Of a stretch of DNA of 30,488 nucleotides, positions 11,285-21,639 are shown piece by piece. The stretch's first letter is position 1; each line of letters starts with the position of its first letter. Location: NCBI GenBank assembly GCA_001579985.1, contig LRSR01005503.1, forward strand, positions 1 to 30,488. The letters run 5' to 3'. Under the pieces are notes generated by a model that made no database searches, was not told the origin of the DNA, and saw only the letters and a program-made list of their open reading frames with translations. Position numbers and translations under genes: made by a program. Source of the DNA: Hypsibius dujardini (lineage: Eukaryota; Tardigrada; Eutardigrada; Parachela; Hypsibiidae).

Positions 11285-11699
11285 TTCAAAAAATTAAAAA
11301 TAATTAACTAAGTACACTGCAGAACTGCAAAAAAATTAAAATGAGGATCGTTTAGTCACTCGAATGGTGGTATACGCGACAAAAATCGGCTTCTAAATTT
11401 TTTATTTCAACTGAGTTCATCGTTTTCTACAACCCAGTTGGCTAGTTGCTACTGTTGCCAAGACTTTTGAGTCAAATTCCATTAAATTGACCAGGGTTAA
11501 GTATACTGAACTGTCCTTACGCCGTGCTTACGTCGCCGCGTAAGGCCCACTGCTCCTTACGACGGGGGTAAAGCATGCGGCGTAAGAGGTAAGTTAGGCC
11601 ACGCACGCGCATAATTTCAATTGATCAATTTCCTTACGCTTACTCTTACGCTACTCTTACGCGCGTTGCTTCAACCTCTCTATTGTCCCTTATGTCAGA

Positions 11700-11984
11700 T
11701 GTTAGGTCTACCAACCGTCAGTTGGATAGTTAACAAGTTTATTAGACTGATAGTAAAGACCGTTAGAGAAATAAACTGGAAGAAAGGAAAGAAGAAGTAG
11801 AACTGCCGTAGAAATAATAAAACACATTATTATATAGTAAAGTTTTAACTATAGAAATGAAGGTAAATGGCACATACATCAGAATAGGGTTAATAGAGTG
11901 GACAGAGTTACAAACTAAATATAATACTCGTGAGTTAAAGAACTATCATGATTGGATATGGGGACTTGTTGGGCGTGTCCAACA
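11700..11984 (+). mobile_element. Solo LTR A with CAGA target-site duplication
   Basis: A 285-bp LTR that begins TGTTAGGTCTACC and ends GTCCAACA, so its ends are short inverted repeats. It is flanked by CAGA on both sides (11696-11699 and 11985-11988). It is nearly identical to 24519-24804 and diverged from 13632-13947. No internal retroelement sequence adjoins it. It is inserted in the right arm of the Harbinger shell. Confidence 0.92.
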
Positions 11985-12177
11985 CAGACAGTAGCGTAAG
12001 AAATTAACCTTAAGAGAGGCCACATTCCGTGCCTCAATCCTATTGGTCCGTGTCCTTAAGTTTACGCTTACGCCGACTGCTTAAACGTCTCTATTGATTG
12101 ATCAAGATTGACAACTAGTATGCTCTACATTTATTTCCGCCACAGGTCCAGATCTGTCGTTCAGGCGCATTTTGAAA

Positions 12178-12842
12178 TTACTTTGGCAACTTGAAGCCCA
12201 CAACTGGAAGCATGATCGGACTGTGGATGAATTGATTAATGTAACACGCAGCTTGGTGTGTCAAATATGAATCAGCTTCCGGAAAGAGAGAGCATAGGGC
12301 CCGACACTCCTCTGCAAAAGGCACCTCTGGGAAGAAAGCCAAATTTCGTTGTTGTAACGTGTTATGCGCGATGTGGCTAATGGGATGCAGAATGTAATTT
12401 TGCCCGTGCGACTGCGAATTGGGCAAGGTTATCTTTATCCCTTCTCCGTGTGGTCCCGTTGTGGTCGCCTGAAGCTGATGACAGGTTTGGTTTCCGCCGA
12501 AGTACAGGAAGACGTCGCAGTTATGCCTCACGGCACAGGATTGCTGACAAAGTTCTAGCGTAAAATTAGGGAGGATCCCAATACTTTTAGCATTATTCCA
12601 TAGAGTTGGATGTGTATAAAACGCTAAATTTGTTCGAAGATAGAACCCGAAGTCGCTAATAATACCAGTCCTTGACGTCAACGGAACCTTTAAGAATAAA
12701 AACAGTTTAATAAGCAGAGTTTACAGTATATAATGCCACGAGTACTGCGATATGATTTTATTACAGCGGATGTATAGGGACCGAAAATGATGAGCAGGAC
12801 TACCGCCATAACAGGTATGCCGGCAGATGAAGTTGATGACAT
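12178..12842 (-). CDS. Small secreted cysteine-rich protein, PAN/apple-like, two exons
   Basis: Proposed exons on -: 12842-12765 (26 codons) and 12687-12178 (169 residues plus stop), total 195 residues. The first exon encodes a typical signal peptide with a hydrophobic core (MAVVLLIIFGPYTSA). Its donor is GTAATA, and the intron of 77 bp ends TTAAAG, so both phases are zero. The mature part has Cys 73, 77, 83 and 95 (C-x3-C-x5-C-x11-C with FLYF), as in PAN/apple-type folds that bind proteins or sugars outside the cell. A second Cys group (ECRALCSLF...AAC) follows. No TM segment follows the signal peptide. Family assignment is tentative. The upstream exon was too short to be obvious and rests on phase and signal-peptide shape. 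Confidence 0.6.
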
Positions 12843-13631
12843 TTTGTCCGTCGAAGAGCAGATTGAAGCCGTTAGAAAATATAACTTGTAGGGTTGTTAA
12901 GTGCAAGGAATGATTGTCTGATGATTGATCGTGTCTTTATATGGATCAACTCAAGCTCCTCGCTTAATTCTTTCGTCTGATTGTGAGTTATTAATACTCA
13001 TTATACTACGGTACATTGTATTCACTGCGCCCAGTGTCAAATTGTGAAATTGGACTTTCGAACGATATGAACTGTTGATTCATAAATACATGATTATAAT
13101 TATAATTGCTCTTAGGAAGTATAATTAATCACACCTCTCCTATCATGGTAGCTGCACCTTCCTAAGACCGCTGGTGATATCGTCCGGTTTGGGTAGCTTT
13201 ATGCAAAACCCCAAAATGACCTTTATCTTATCTCACATTGGACTACATTGTAGTCGCTACAGTGTGCCCGCGTTCACATGCGATCATTCTTTATAGCTGA
13301 TTCTCGAAGTTCCGTTCACAAGAATCGAAAATGCTAAGCCCATTATTATAAATACCAGGTGCGGGAAAGCTTTTGGCACTGGCCTTCGCAGGCCCTTGCC
13401 TGAACTCTGTGCTATCGATAAAAATATTTTCTGCACTTGAAAGTCCACTTCGAAGACTATCCGAATCACCTTCAAAATCGAGATTCAGGTTGTTGAATCA
13501 GAAGTTGTGTCGGAAAACCCAAGGACTAACATTGTTATAATTTGTCCCATAGACCGTATTTCAGATCTCCATTAAGTTTAAAGCAAATCTAAAAAATCAA
13601 AACGGTAAACTATAGATCTATGTTAGTGTAC
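12843..13631. other. Intergenic region, no gene recognised
   Basis: About 800 bp that would include the promoter of the small secreted-protein gene on -. A 63-codon minus-strand open frame at 13284-13475 resembles nothing I know. No repeat structure was seen. Confidence 0.5.
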
Positions 13632-13947
13632 TGTTGGATCTACCAACGGGAAGTAGGGTAGTTAACAAGTTTATTAGACTGAAAGTAGAGATAGGTAGAG
13701 GGGTAAACTGGAAGAAAAGGAAAGAGAAAGTGCTGTCCTAAAACTAATAGAAAAAATGATTATATAGTAAAGTGTTAACTATAGAAAAGATAGTAAATAG
13801 CACATACATCACAATTACATACAAGCAATTAGCTGTTGCAGCAGGATAGGGTTAATAAAGTAGGTAGACATACTAACGAAGTAAGGTACTAGTGCTTCAA
13901 ATAGCTGTAATGATTGGATATGAGGACTTGTTGGGCGTGGTCCAACA
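13632..13947 (+). mobile_element. Solo LTR B with GTAC target-site duplication
   Basis: A 316-bp LTR related to solo LTR A. It starts TGTTGGATCTACCAACG, ends GTGGTCCAACA, and shares AGTTAACAAGTTTATTAGAC and the TGATTGGATAT[G/A] region with A. It is flanked by GTAC at 13628-13631 and 13948-13951. It has an insertion of about 30 bp relative to A and more substitutions, so it is a different subfamily or an older copy. Confidence 0.92.
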
Positions 13948-13951
13948 GTAC

Positions 13952-14320
13952 TGTACAAAAAAAATCAGAAATATTCAATCAATCGTGCACCACTAAATTG
14001 AGGGAGACCTTTTTAAAAAAAATGTAACAATTTTCAGACTAAAAAGTGGTGTACGGGTCCACGCTAATAACCTTCTCAGTTGTTACGCGATTGGGATTAT
14101 TTCTATTACAGTAAAAAGCCAAATTATTACAACAATTTTTGTTACTAAAAAATAGTGTATGTTTGTTGTCACATTTTAAGTTTCCAGTTTTGGTCTAAAG
14201 TTAGGGATGCAGATTTAAAAAACTGGCTGAACTTGACCCTACCAGATTTTCTTTTTTCTCAAAACCAAAACTGCCGTCAAATTGATTTTTTCTTTTGCAT
14301 GGGATAGCCCCATTAAAGTA
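13952..14320. other. Non-coding AT-rich stretch
   Basis: About 370 bp between solo LTR B and the minus-strand open frame at 14321. I see no motif, repeat or gene in it. Confidence 0.5.
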
Positions 14321-14548
14321 CTACAACATACGTGTTTCAACTATTTTTTGCTCACGCTTTGCTTCGAGAAATGCGAACCAGTTTTTATCTGGGTCAGCGA
14401 CCTTGAGTACCTCCCCGTCTCGCTCCAAGAACTCTTTCCAAATGCTTCTTGGCACGTCCTTCTTTTCCTCGAGAAGTCTGACAGATTCCGCAGCTTCGTC
14501 GAGAAACTTAGTTTCCTTTCCGAACCACATCAACAGCCGTGTACTCAA
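14321..14548 (-). CDS. Unrecognised coding-like fragment
   Basis: A 75-residue open frame whose composition looks protein-like: charged, with Trp-containing blocks (SIWKEFLERDGEVL, DPDKNWFAFLEAKR), ending at a TAG. It may be the last exon of a lost gene or a transposon-protein tail. I do not recognise a family and no partner exon was found. It lies just left of a dispersed repeat copy. Confidence 0.3.
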   Translation of the reverse strand: MSTRLLMWFGKETKFLDEAAESVRLLEEKKDVPRSIWKEFLERDGEVLKVADPDKNWFAFLEAKREQKIVETRML

Positions 14549-14652
14549 TTGATAAAAGACATTTCAATGAGCCCCGGTCAAAGTTCCCAGATTTGCAAAA
14601 CGCCCAACGCCGGCCGCGATAACGTATCTGGCTAAATTTTGCCTAGCATCAC

Positions 14653-14760
14653 CGTGTCTAGTCGGAAAGCAAAGGTGAAAAAATCGGCGATCCAAGCTCA
14701 TCCCATCCCGAAATGAGAAATTTGCAAAGGTTTTTGGTAATTTCTATCTCGTCACACTGA
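14653..14760 (+). repeat. Dispersed repeat, copy 2
   Basis: Matches 7711-7832 in the same orientation, as described for copy 1. It is slightly shorter because of internal deletions near its end. Confidence 0.75.
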
Positions 14761-15125
14761 GTAAACGATAAGGCAGAGTGTTGGGTGTAAAAAATTGGAG
14801 TATCTCTCCAAAAAAATTTCAAAATTTAGTAGATCAGACGAAATTCGTCTAATACAGTTTTCAAAATAATGTCTAAAAGGGATAAAGCGACCTGATGACG
14901 TCATGTGACGTGATTTAGAAAAAACAACATAAAAAAGCAAAATTTTGCAAACCCAAACTACTTCAGCGGAAAAACATATCGGAAGCTGAAAAAAATTGAT
15001 CCTTGCTAACATGTTCGGCGAGCGGGCTTGAATTTTCAACACAAACAAAACGCTGGGGCGCCCTTAAATTTTTTAATTTCTAGGGTCGTCACATAGAGTC
15101 AAGGTTTAGCGGACATTTGTAATAA

Positions 15126-15682
15126 TTGGCTGAAATTTGCGAGGCACAAACGAGTAAAATATGTGCATGTGGAACGAATTGGTCTCGGCTCATTTTGAAA
15201 GAGCTAAATCGTCAAAGCTTTGATGTTTCTCAAGCGACTTTATTTTGTGTACTAAAAAACAACAACAAGGGAGGAGACAATCAAGCAATTAATGAGCGCG
15301 GAGAGGATTGGAGACGCCGACCCCGTGTATGTACTCCTCGAACGGTCAGAAAAGTGCAAAATCTTCTCGTATCGGACAATCCACTGCCCAAAACAGAGAT
15401 GGCACGTCGTGTAAGTGTCTCTGAGGCAACTATTTGGCGCATGGCGGACGGTCGTTTGGAGAAGAAGAAGCTGAAGAAAGTCAAGGTACATTATCTCACT
15501 GCTGCTGCCATTTTGCAACGCAGTTTACGGGCCATACCTTTCTACGACTTGATAAAGGATGACCAGTTTATGCGGGTATTTTCAATGGACGAAGCCATGC
15601 TCCCGTTGGATTATGAGAACGGTCAGTCTGAGTACAATTGTCACGACTCTTTTTTTAGTTCTGTTCGTGAGTTACTGAGATT
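15126..15682 (+). pseudogene. Tc1/mariner-like transposase, 5' half
   Basis: The frame carries a helix-turn-helix region (EMARRVSVSEATIWRM, residues about 91-106) and then the first catalytic Asp in VFSMDEAM (Asp 155), followed by GQSEY. Homology to DDE/DDD transposases stops soon after residue 170. The frame then runs into the left end of the long-inverted-repeat structure and ends at 15710. The rest of the catalytic domain is found at 21870-22440. The cut-and-paste enzyme is therefore broken by insertion. Confidence 0.82.
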
Positions 15683-15768
15683 TGGTGAGTTCTGGCACAA
15701 GCTTATATAAATTTCCAGTGGTTAGTTCTGACGCAAGAACTGTGGTGAATAAACAAACTCTTACTCAA

Positions 15769-16080
15769 TGGAATAATGGATTAAACTCCATAAACTACAT
15801 AGTTAAGGCCCACAGGTACAGCCACCCTCCTGCCATGGCAATGGAATAATGAAATAATTTCCCATAAACTATATGGTTAAGACCTATGGCCACCCATATA
15901 CTGTCCCTACAGCAGTGGAATAATGGAATAATTTCCCATAGGCTACATGGTTAAGGCCTATGGCCACCCATACGTTGCCCCTACAGCAGTGAAATAATAG
16001 AATGAACTCCGTAGAGTACATGATTAAGACAAAAAATACAACCATCTTCCTGATACACCTGTGGAATAATGGCACAGACT
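15769..16080 (+). repeat. Left array of about 74-bp subterminal repeats
   Basis: Units start near 15770, 15840, 15914, 15989 and 16063, each with TGGAATAATGGAATAA followed by a block like TACATGGTTAAGGCCTATGG and then CCACCCATA...CCCTACAGCAG. The units are diverged from each other. The reverse complement occurs at the right end of the element. Confidence 0.9.
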
Positions 16081-16099
16081 CCTTCTCAGACATGCCACC

Positions 16100-16696
16100 A
16101 CCTGTTCATATTGTCGTTTTTTTGCAGTGTGATGTTTAACCTGGAGCGTTTTGTAACGAAAATTTGTTTGCGTTTTGTAAGTATATTATTTATCTATTAA
16201 AAACCGTCTTTGATAAAATTCGGTCAGCCCTTTAAATTATGCTATGTATCTGCTGTTACAAACTTGTTTGCAATGCCCTTGATCGAGTACGGCCATCTGG
16301 TTACTAGTTCCGCTATTAAAAAGGGTAAAAGTACATGTGGATAGGCCAGACTAAATACTGATAAGCACTCACATTTGGGATGCATAAGCCTCCCATACCA
16401 GCCTGAGGTTGTGCCGAGAAAAATAAAGATAAAAACAAGGCATTTCACCATAACTTCCCTGGTCAATTTCGGCAGTATTAAACTTCATCATTAAAGAGTC
16501 TTGGACTTGCACTTTCACATTCAGAAATCAGTGAGTCACATCATGAATTTTATAAAAGAGGATAGCTATAACCCTGAGACTTGGCAAGTTATGAAAAAAA
16601 GCGTATAGAAAATCTAGCGGTTACTTATGCAGCATGTCGTGTCACTAGCAGTACTCCATCACAAATATGGCAATGTCAGAACGGTATATTGTATGA
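16100..16696. other. Unrecognised internal part of the long-inverted-repeat element
   Basis: About 600 bp between the left repeat array and the pogo-like remnant. A minus-strand open frame at 16242-16466 has a hydrophobic start but no recognisable family. Nothing else seen. Confidence 0.45.
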
Positions 16697-16698
16697 TA

Positions 16699-17295
16699 CA
16701 GTAAAACTCGTCTAATCTAAACCTCGTCTATATGGAATACCATGCTATATTGAACTTTCCTTCTGCACCGATTTCGTCCTATACATATAACATAGGGGGC
16801 AAAACTTACTGTAAATATTGCTTCAATATGGTATGTTGAACAAATTTCGCGGTCAACCATGTAAAACGCACCTCCCCTAAATTGAATTTGACATTTTCCT
16901 TAAAATTGTTTGAGAAAATGGCTCGTTTCTTACTTTTAATCTTTCCTGCAAACCATTGCCGTGTTTATTTGTGCATTGAGCTGCATGTGTTAGTTTTTGT
17001 ACGTTCTAAATTTTGTTGAAATGGCACCAATCGTTGAAGTAAAACCCTGGCAAAGGAGCTAATTCTTGTCCAGAAAGTTTAGCTTTTGAAGGATCTCGGT
17101 CATACGAAACAAAATGCTGCGGCGGCTAAGTACGGAATTTCTACCGGCACTGAGTTTTACTGGTAGAAATTTCGCCCCCTTCTCGCCCGCCCCGCTCCGG
17201 AGTGCCCTCGGGGGCCCCTAGGCTAATGTAAATTCCTCGTCTAAGTTGAACGAAAATTTTGGATTTTTGAGCTTTTTATTAAACGAGTTTTACTC
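16699..17295 (+). mobile_element. Pogo/Tigger-like DNA transposon remnant
   Basis: The left end CAGTAAAACTCGTCTAAT and the complement of the right end GAGTAAAACTCGTTTAAT are inverted repeats (16 of 18). TA flanks both sides (16697-16698 and 17296-17297). Near 17035-17150 a decayed reading frame shows a CENP-B/Tigger-type N-terminal helix-turn-helix: KELILVQKV, a stop, LLKDLGHTKQ, AAAKYGIS. Most of the transposase is deleted, leaving 597 bp. It sits inside the larger 15683-21639 structure. Confidence 0.8.
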
Positions 17296-17569
17296 TACAC
17301 ATTGTCTCCAAAGCTCGGATCATTGTGTCATTATGTCATTACAATGTGATCTATGCCAGTCTAGCATAGCCTATCGAAAGTTCGTGTCATTATGGTTTCA
17401 TTATGTTACTGCAATATTTTTTACTCTCTATAGATAACTCTTGAATGGTTCCCGCCTAGATGCAGGACGTTTTGGGCCTACATGAACTGCAAAACTACAA
17501 AACTAAAAAAAGTAACCCGAAAATACGAAGATGAACTACGAAAATCCAGTTTAACAAAAAGTGAAAACA

Positions 17570-18560
17570 CGGAAAAACTGATTTTTCAAAACCGAGAATA
17601 ATACGGAGATTGAGTTTTCTAAAAACGAAAAAGAACAAAAATTGAACAATTATTTTAGTGCGTTTATAGGTTTGTGTACGAGTTAAGTACGCCCTATAGC
17701 GGATGGGAAAGATCATGGGATGACACAATTCTGAGAATTGCTTCCCTTTTGCTGTTCCTTTTTGCGTGCTCACAGAAGATCAACTTCACGCCCAATCTGT
17801 CAAAGCAAGCGAAAGACATGTCATAAGAAGACAAGCAAAGGAAAAACTGAGGAACAAGGATAATGTTCCAGGAAAGGCATGCTGCTCGCGACCTGCACTA
17901 GTACGTTTAGCACGCATTTTCAGAGGAGAAAGAGTCGCGCCTGTCGCGGCTGCAAAAGATAAGCCGTACCACCTCAAGATGAGCTGCATTCGACGGCGCC
18001 ATCCGAGCTATCAACTATCTCTATCATGTATTTTATGTTCGATTCGATAAAGATCTAATTCTCGCGAGCAAGCAGTTTTCAAAAAAATCAATGGAGTGCT
18101 CGAAAGCAATTGTCCGATATATACGGAGCATCATCCATTGCAATAGCCACCTCCATGTATGCTCACCAATTTTTGTTCGTTTTTTTTAATCCGATATGTG
18201 TTTGTTTGCCGAGACGAGTTTTTTAATTTCTTCTGTTCTATTCTACCGGTATTTGGTTCGGAATTTTACATTTTCTTGGTATGCATTCTTTGGTTCATTT
18301 TAAATTTACTTTCTTAATTGAGCAGCCAAAAAATTAAAAGTATTCATAGGACTGTGTCAACTTCGTTTCACGGTAGCGCGAAACGAAACAGCAAAAGGGA
18401 AACAATTTGCAGAGTTGTGCCCTCCCATGACCTTCCTTATGTACTACAGGGCGTACCTAACTCATACACATGCCTATGGATGCAATAAAGTAAATATTTA
18501 ATTTTGTTTTTCGTAAATTCAGCTTTCGTACTTTTTTCAATTTGTCGTGCGAAAAAACCA
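17570..18560. repeat. Fold-back structure with about 200-bp inverted arms
   Basis: The left arm (about 17570-17790) and the right arm (about 18350-18560) are inverted copies at perhaps 70 percent identity. Shared landmarks include the GTACGCCCT block, ATCATGGGA/GTCATGGGA, and TTCCCTTTTGCTGTT. The spacer of about 0.56 kb has a plus-strand open frame (17766-18050) that I do not recognise. It probably represents another non-autonomous element. Confidence 0.75.
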
Positions 18561-18689
18561 ATTTTCTGGAGTTTGAATTTCCAGCGTTGCATGTAACATA
18601 TGGCAAGTAATCCGTTCATTGGCACATGGTTCATCCATAGCACCGATCGAGGTCTGTCACTCCATCTATGTTACCGCCCGTGCACCAGT

Positions 18690-19345
18690 GTGTCGTTCGG
18701 TTTTGGAGCTTCATCCAACCGATCACTCGTCCGTAGAGCTTCTGTGCTTTTGTCCGTCGATAGTTATTTTCCGGATTGTGTTCTCTAACCTGTTTGTTAG
18801 TCCCTCGGCTCGTCTAACTATCGGTTCATTTGTCCATCTGTTCGTTTGCCCGTCTATCGGCTTCGATAATCGTCCTTTCATCCGCTCCTCCGTTAGTCCG
18901 TAGATTTATGTGCCCTTCCGTTCGTTTATCTGTCCATTCGTTGGTCTCTTTATCCGTTTGTCCGTCCTTTTATCCCTTTCGTCCATCAGTTCATTTGACT
19001 GTTTGCTCATCCGTCCATCCGACCGTTCTTTGGTTCGTCTGCCATTGCGTTCGGCTGCCCATCCGTTCGTATGTCTAGTCGTTTGCCCGTTCGTTCCTTT
19101 ATCCATCCATCCATTCGATTGTCTGTGGGTTCGCCCGTTGTTTCGGCTGTCCAATGTTTATCTATCTGTTCACTTGTTGCATGTTCACCTGTCCGTCCGT
19201 CTTTGCATTAATTCGTTCGCCTGCTGCATGAAGTTCACCTGTTCATCCGTCCGTGCGCTCGTCCGCCCACCTACCCGTCTGTCCAGTCGTCAGTCCGTCT
19301 GTTTGTACGTAAAGCCGTCTGTCCGTTCATTCAGTCGTTCTTTGA
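18690..19345. repeat. Decayed pyrimidine-rich tetranucleotide tract
   Basis: Several hundred bases of four-base-spaced units such as TCCG, TCTG, TTCG, TCCA and GTCC, heavily mutated. The long plus-strand open frames here have Ser/Val/Cys-rich peptides typical of translated TCTG-type repeats and are not taken as genes. Confidence 0.85.
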
Positions 19346-19399
19346 TTAAGTTTTATCCAGTCTATGTCACAGCTACTTTATCGGTTGAGATCTATCGGT

Positions 19400-21310
19400 A
19401 GTACCATCTGTCAAACGTCCTTTACATATTCAGGCTAAGGTCCCCTTCAGCCGGCATATAGTAATCACTCCCAAAATTTGTTACCGGATTCGCGATTCGC
19501 ACACACCTGATCTTTGCCACGTGTTGCATGTCATTGGAGAAATCCCAGTCTCCAGAAAACCGGTTTGTACGGTCGACCAGCCTCCTATAATCCCGTTTTC
19601 GTGGAAACTATTCGAGCAAAAAACGGTTACAATCATTCATTAAATAATGAATAATGTGGTGGTATAAATAATGTTTTAATTTACTTTATCCTTTTATGTT
19701 CAATGTAAAACTGTTTTGAAGTAGATACTTCTTCGTTTAGATGCAAATTTGTCCCTCACAGCTTCCCTCCTCCCCTCCAATTCACTTGCCTATTAGGGAA
19801 ACAATTTAATTGAAAACCACCTGATTTGGCAAGAGTATTTCCATTGAACTTAGTCCCATGTTTCGTATGAGATCGCGTCTGAGAAATCCCTTGTAGTGAC
19901 GGCTGTTGGTTGCAGACAAGAATCCTGCAAGCCCCCGGCACACCATAATTGATGAGTCTCTTTACTGGCATATGGGGTTGGGTTGTCATAAAGAATAAAA
20001 TCATGTGAAAGCGATGGTGATCCTAGACATAAAAATAAATGATTAAATTTCATAAATAGAGCCTATGTATGGCTGAATGTTTAAAGAACCCGCTCATTTA
20101 CGTTTATCCCCGGATATGACCTGCTCGTGTGTTGTAATACAAAATTAGAAAGGAATCATTCCCATTTTAAATGCAAAATGTCATTTTAATTCTGACAACT
20201 GTGCACACCACATACAAGTATTCACTTAAGAATCATGACTTTCGTTTTTCCCATTTTAGGTATGAGTTACGGTTACCCAATCATTTGACAAGTCACGACA
20301 TCGCCATTACCTTTTGAAATATTGGCGAATGTTCTGAACAAAATGCACTGCATAATAGTCAACTACTGAACATTAATTCTGAATATAGTTCGGCAATCGC
20401 ACCTAAATGACTGCGAATCTTAGAGCTCTATATCCGTTTTCTAATGTAACCGATCAACCCCAAAATAAATGTTGCTTACCTCGCATTGAATTTTTAAACA
20501 GTGCAGCTTCTAAAGATTGAATATTTGAAAAACCATGGTACATAATCAATTTATCTGTTTGTCACGGTATCGATCGATCCATCCGCAAAGTAAATGGCAT
20601 ATTCGGTAGGTCATAGTGAATCTGTTATTGGGCAGCCTGATTAAACGGATGACAGTCAGTCTGAAAAGTTGACCGTTGGTCAGAATTGAGGACGTTTGGC
20701 CAGAGAATGTGCGCATGCCGTCCGGAATGCCAACACAATGACTGATTATTTGGATTGTCCATCTGGAAGGCGTATGGTCATTAAAGAACCTTCAGGGCTG
20801 AACTTCATTCTTCCAAACCGGCCGTCTACTTTTGAATTGACCTAATATGCCCAAGGTCGTAAAGCCGCAAAGTGAAGCGTGGCTGGATAGATGAACCGTC
20901 TGATAAGAATGCCGTGAGTCAGGATTTGGCCCATAGTTTAAGGACAACCCGGATGCTTTATGTTCCGAATGACAGTTCATTTTCAGTCTGGAAGAGGGTC
21001 GGACAGCGCGGAGGGCGGACTTCCATACCGAAGGCTTGGGATCAGTCCAAATTCGTCGGCTAGATTGGAGGGCTCGCAGCCTCCTGCTGAGAAGACGGAC
21101 AAATAAGCTACACTTTGGAAGGACAAACCACCCTTAAGCTGAAGTGACCAAGAATATAATTGACTGTAGATCATTCGTACATAACAATCTCTCCAAAGGA
21201 TGATCATCAAAACATCAATTGGTCAAGCTTTCGGACCGACTGTCGACCTGCTCGTTCAGGCTGTGCGCCTTCCAGGCTCACTCTCGACCGCCGAATCGAT
21301 AATGAACCTT
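19400..21310. other. Unrecognised interior of the long-inverted-repeat element
   Basis: About 1.9 kb with no recognisable gene. Minus-strand open frames at 19756-20053 look mildly protein-like (LINYGVPGACRILVCNQQP) but resemble no family I know. Around 20640-21060 the sequence is rich in GTCAGTCTG/GGTCGGAC-like pieces, perhaps an old tetranucleotide repeat. Confidence 0.4.
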
Positions 21311-21329
21311 AATCTGTTCTGTGTATGGG

Positions 21330-21600
21330 TGGCCACAGGCCTTAACCGTATATCTACGGAGTTTATTCCATTATTCCACTGCTGTAGGGACAGCCATAGG
21401 CCTTAACCATGTAGCCTATGAGAAATTATTCCATTATTCCACTGCTGTAGGGACAGTGTATGGGTGGCCATAGGCGTTAACCATATAGTCTACGGGATTC
21501 ACTCCATTATTCTAATGCTGTAGCAAGAGTCTGGTTGTGCCTGTGAGTCTTAACCATGTAACCTATGGGAAATTATTCCATTATTCCACAAGTATCAGAA
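21330..21600 (-). repeat. Right array of subterminal repeats
   Basis: Inverted counterpart of the left array. Units with ATTCCATTATTCCACTGCTG lie near 21364 and 21428, with diverged units near 21502 and 21577, so spacing is 64 to 75 bp. They are followed by the TGTGCCAAAACTCGCCA terminus at 21639. Confidence 0.9.
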
Positions 21601-21639
21601 CTAGCTTGACATTTAAAGGGCTTGTGCCAAAACTCGCCA

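Larger units (their letters stand above)
9154..11680. mobile_element. PIF/Harbinger DNA transposon, decayed
   Basis: The inner pair of terminal inverted repeats begins GAGAGGTTGAAGCA at both ends and continues with CGTAAGAG[C/T]AGCGTAAG. The interval of about 2.5 kb holds the two genes expected of this superfamily in divergent roles: a DDE transposase on + and a Myb/SANT-like DNA-binding protein on -. The left flank has TTA, the usual Harbinger target, but the right flank reads TAT, so the duplication is not intact. Both genes carry disabling changes. Confidence 0.85.
8952..12090. mobile_element. Outer Harbinger-like inverted-repeat shell
   Basis: The left end at 8952 reads AGACGTTTAAGCAAAGCGG, and the complement of the right end near 12090 reads AGACGTTTAAGCAGTCGG. 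Both continue into GCGTAAGCGTAA-type sequence. The arms contain many CGTAAG motifs. This pair encloses a second, related pair at 9154 and 11680. Either the inner element inserted into an older non-autonomous relative, or the ends were duplicated. Flanking target-site duplications are not clean. Confidence 0.6.
15683..21639. mobile_element. 5.96-kb element with long composite inverted repeats
   Basis: The left end TGGTGAGTTCTGGCACAAGC and the complement of the right end TGGCGAGTTTTGGCACAAGC differ at two positions. Inside each end lie several 64-75-bp repeats in opposite orientation (left 15769-16080, right 21330-21600). No intact transposase gene of its own was found between them. The interior contains a pogo-like remnant, a fold-back structure and a decayed tetranucleotide tract. 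No clear target-site duplication was seen. It resembles a non-autonomous long-TIR or Foldback-type element; the family is unknown to me. Confidence 0.7.

Noticed and set aside
18910-19401. 163-codon plus-strand open frame and overlapping frames from 18600
   Set aside because: It lies in a decayed TCCG/TCTG tract; the peptide is low-complexity (SVRPSV-like) and appears in several frames, as expected from a tetranucleotide repeat.
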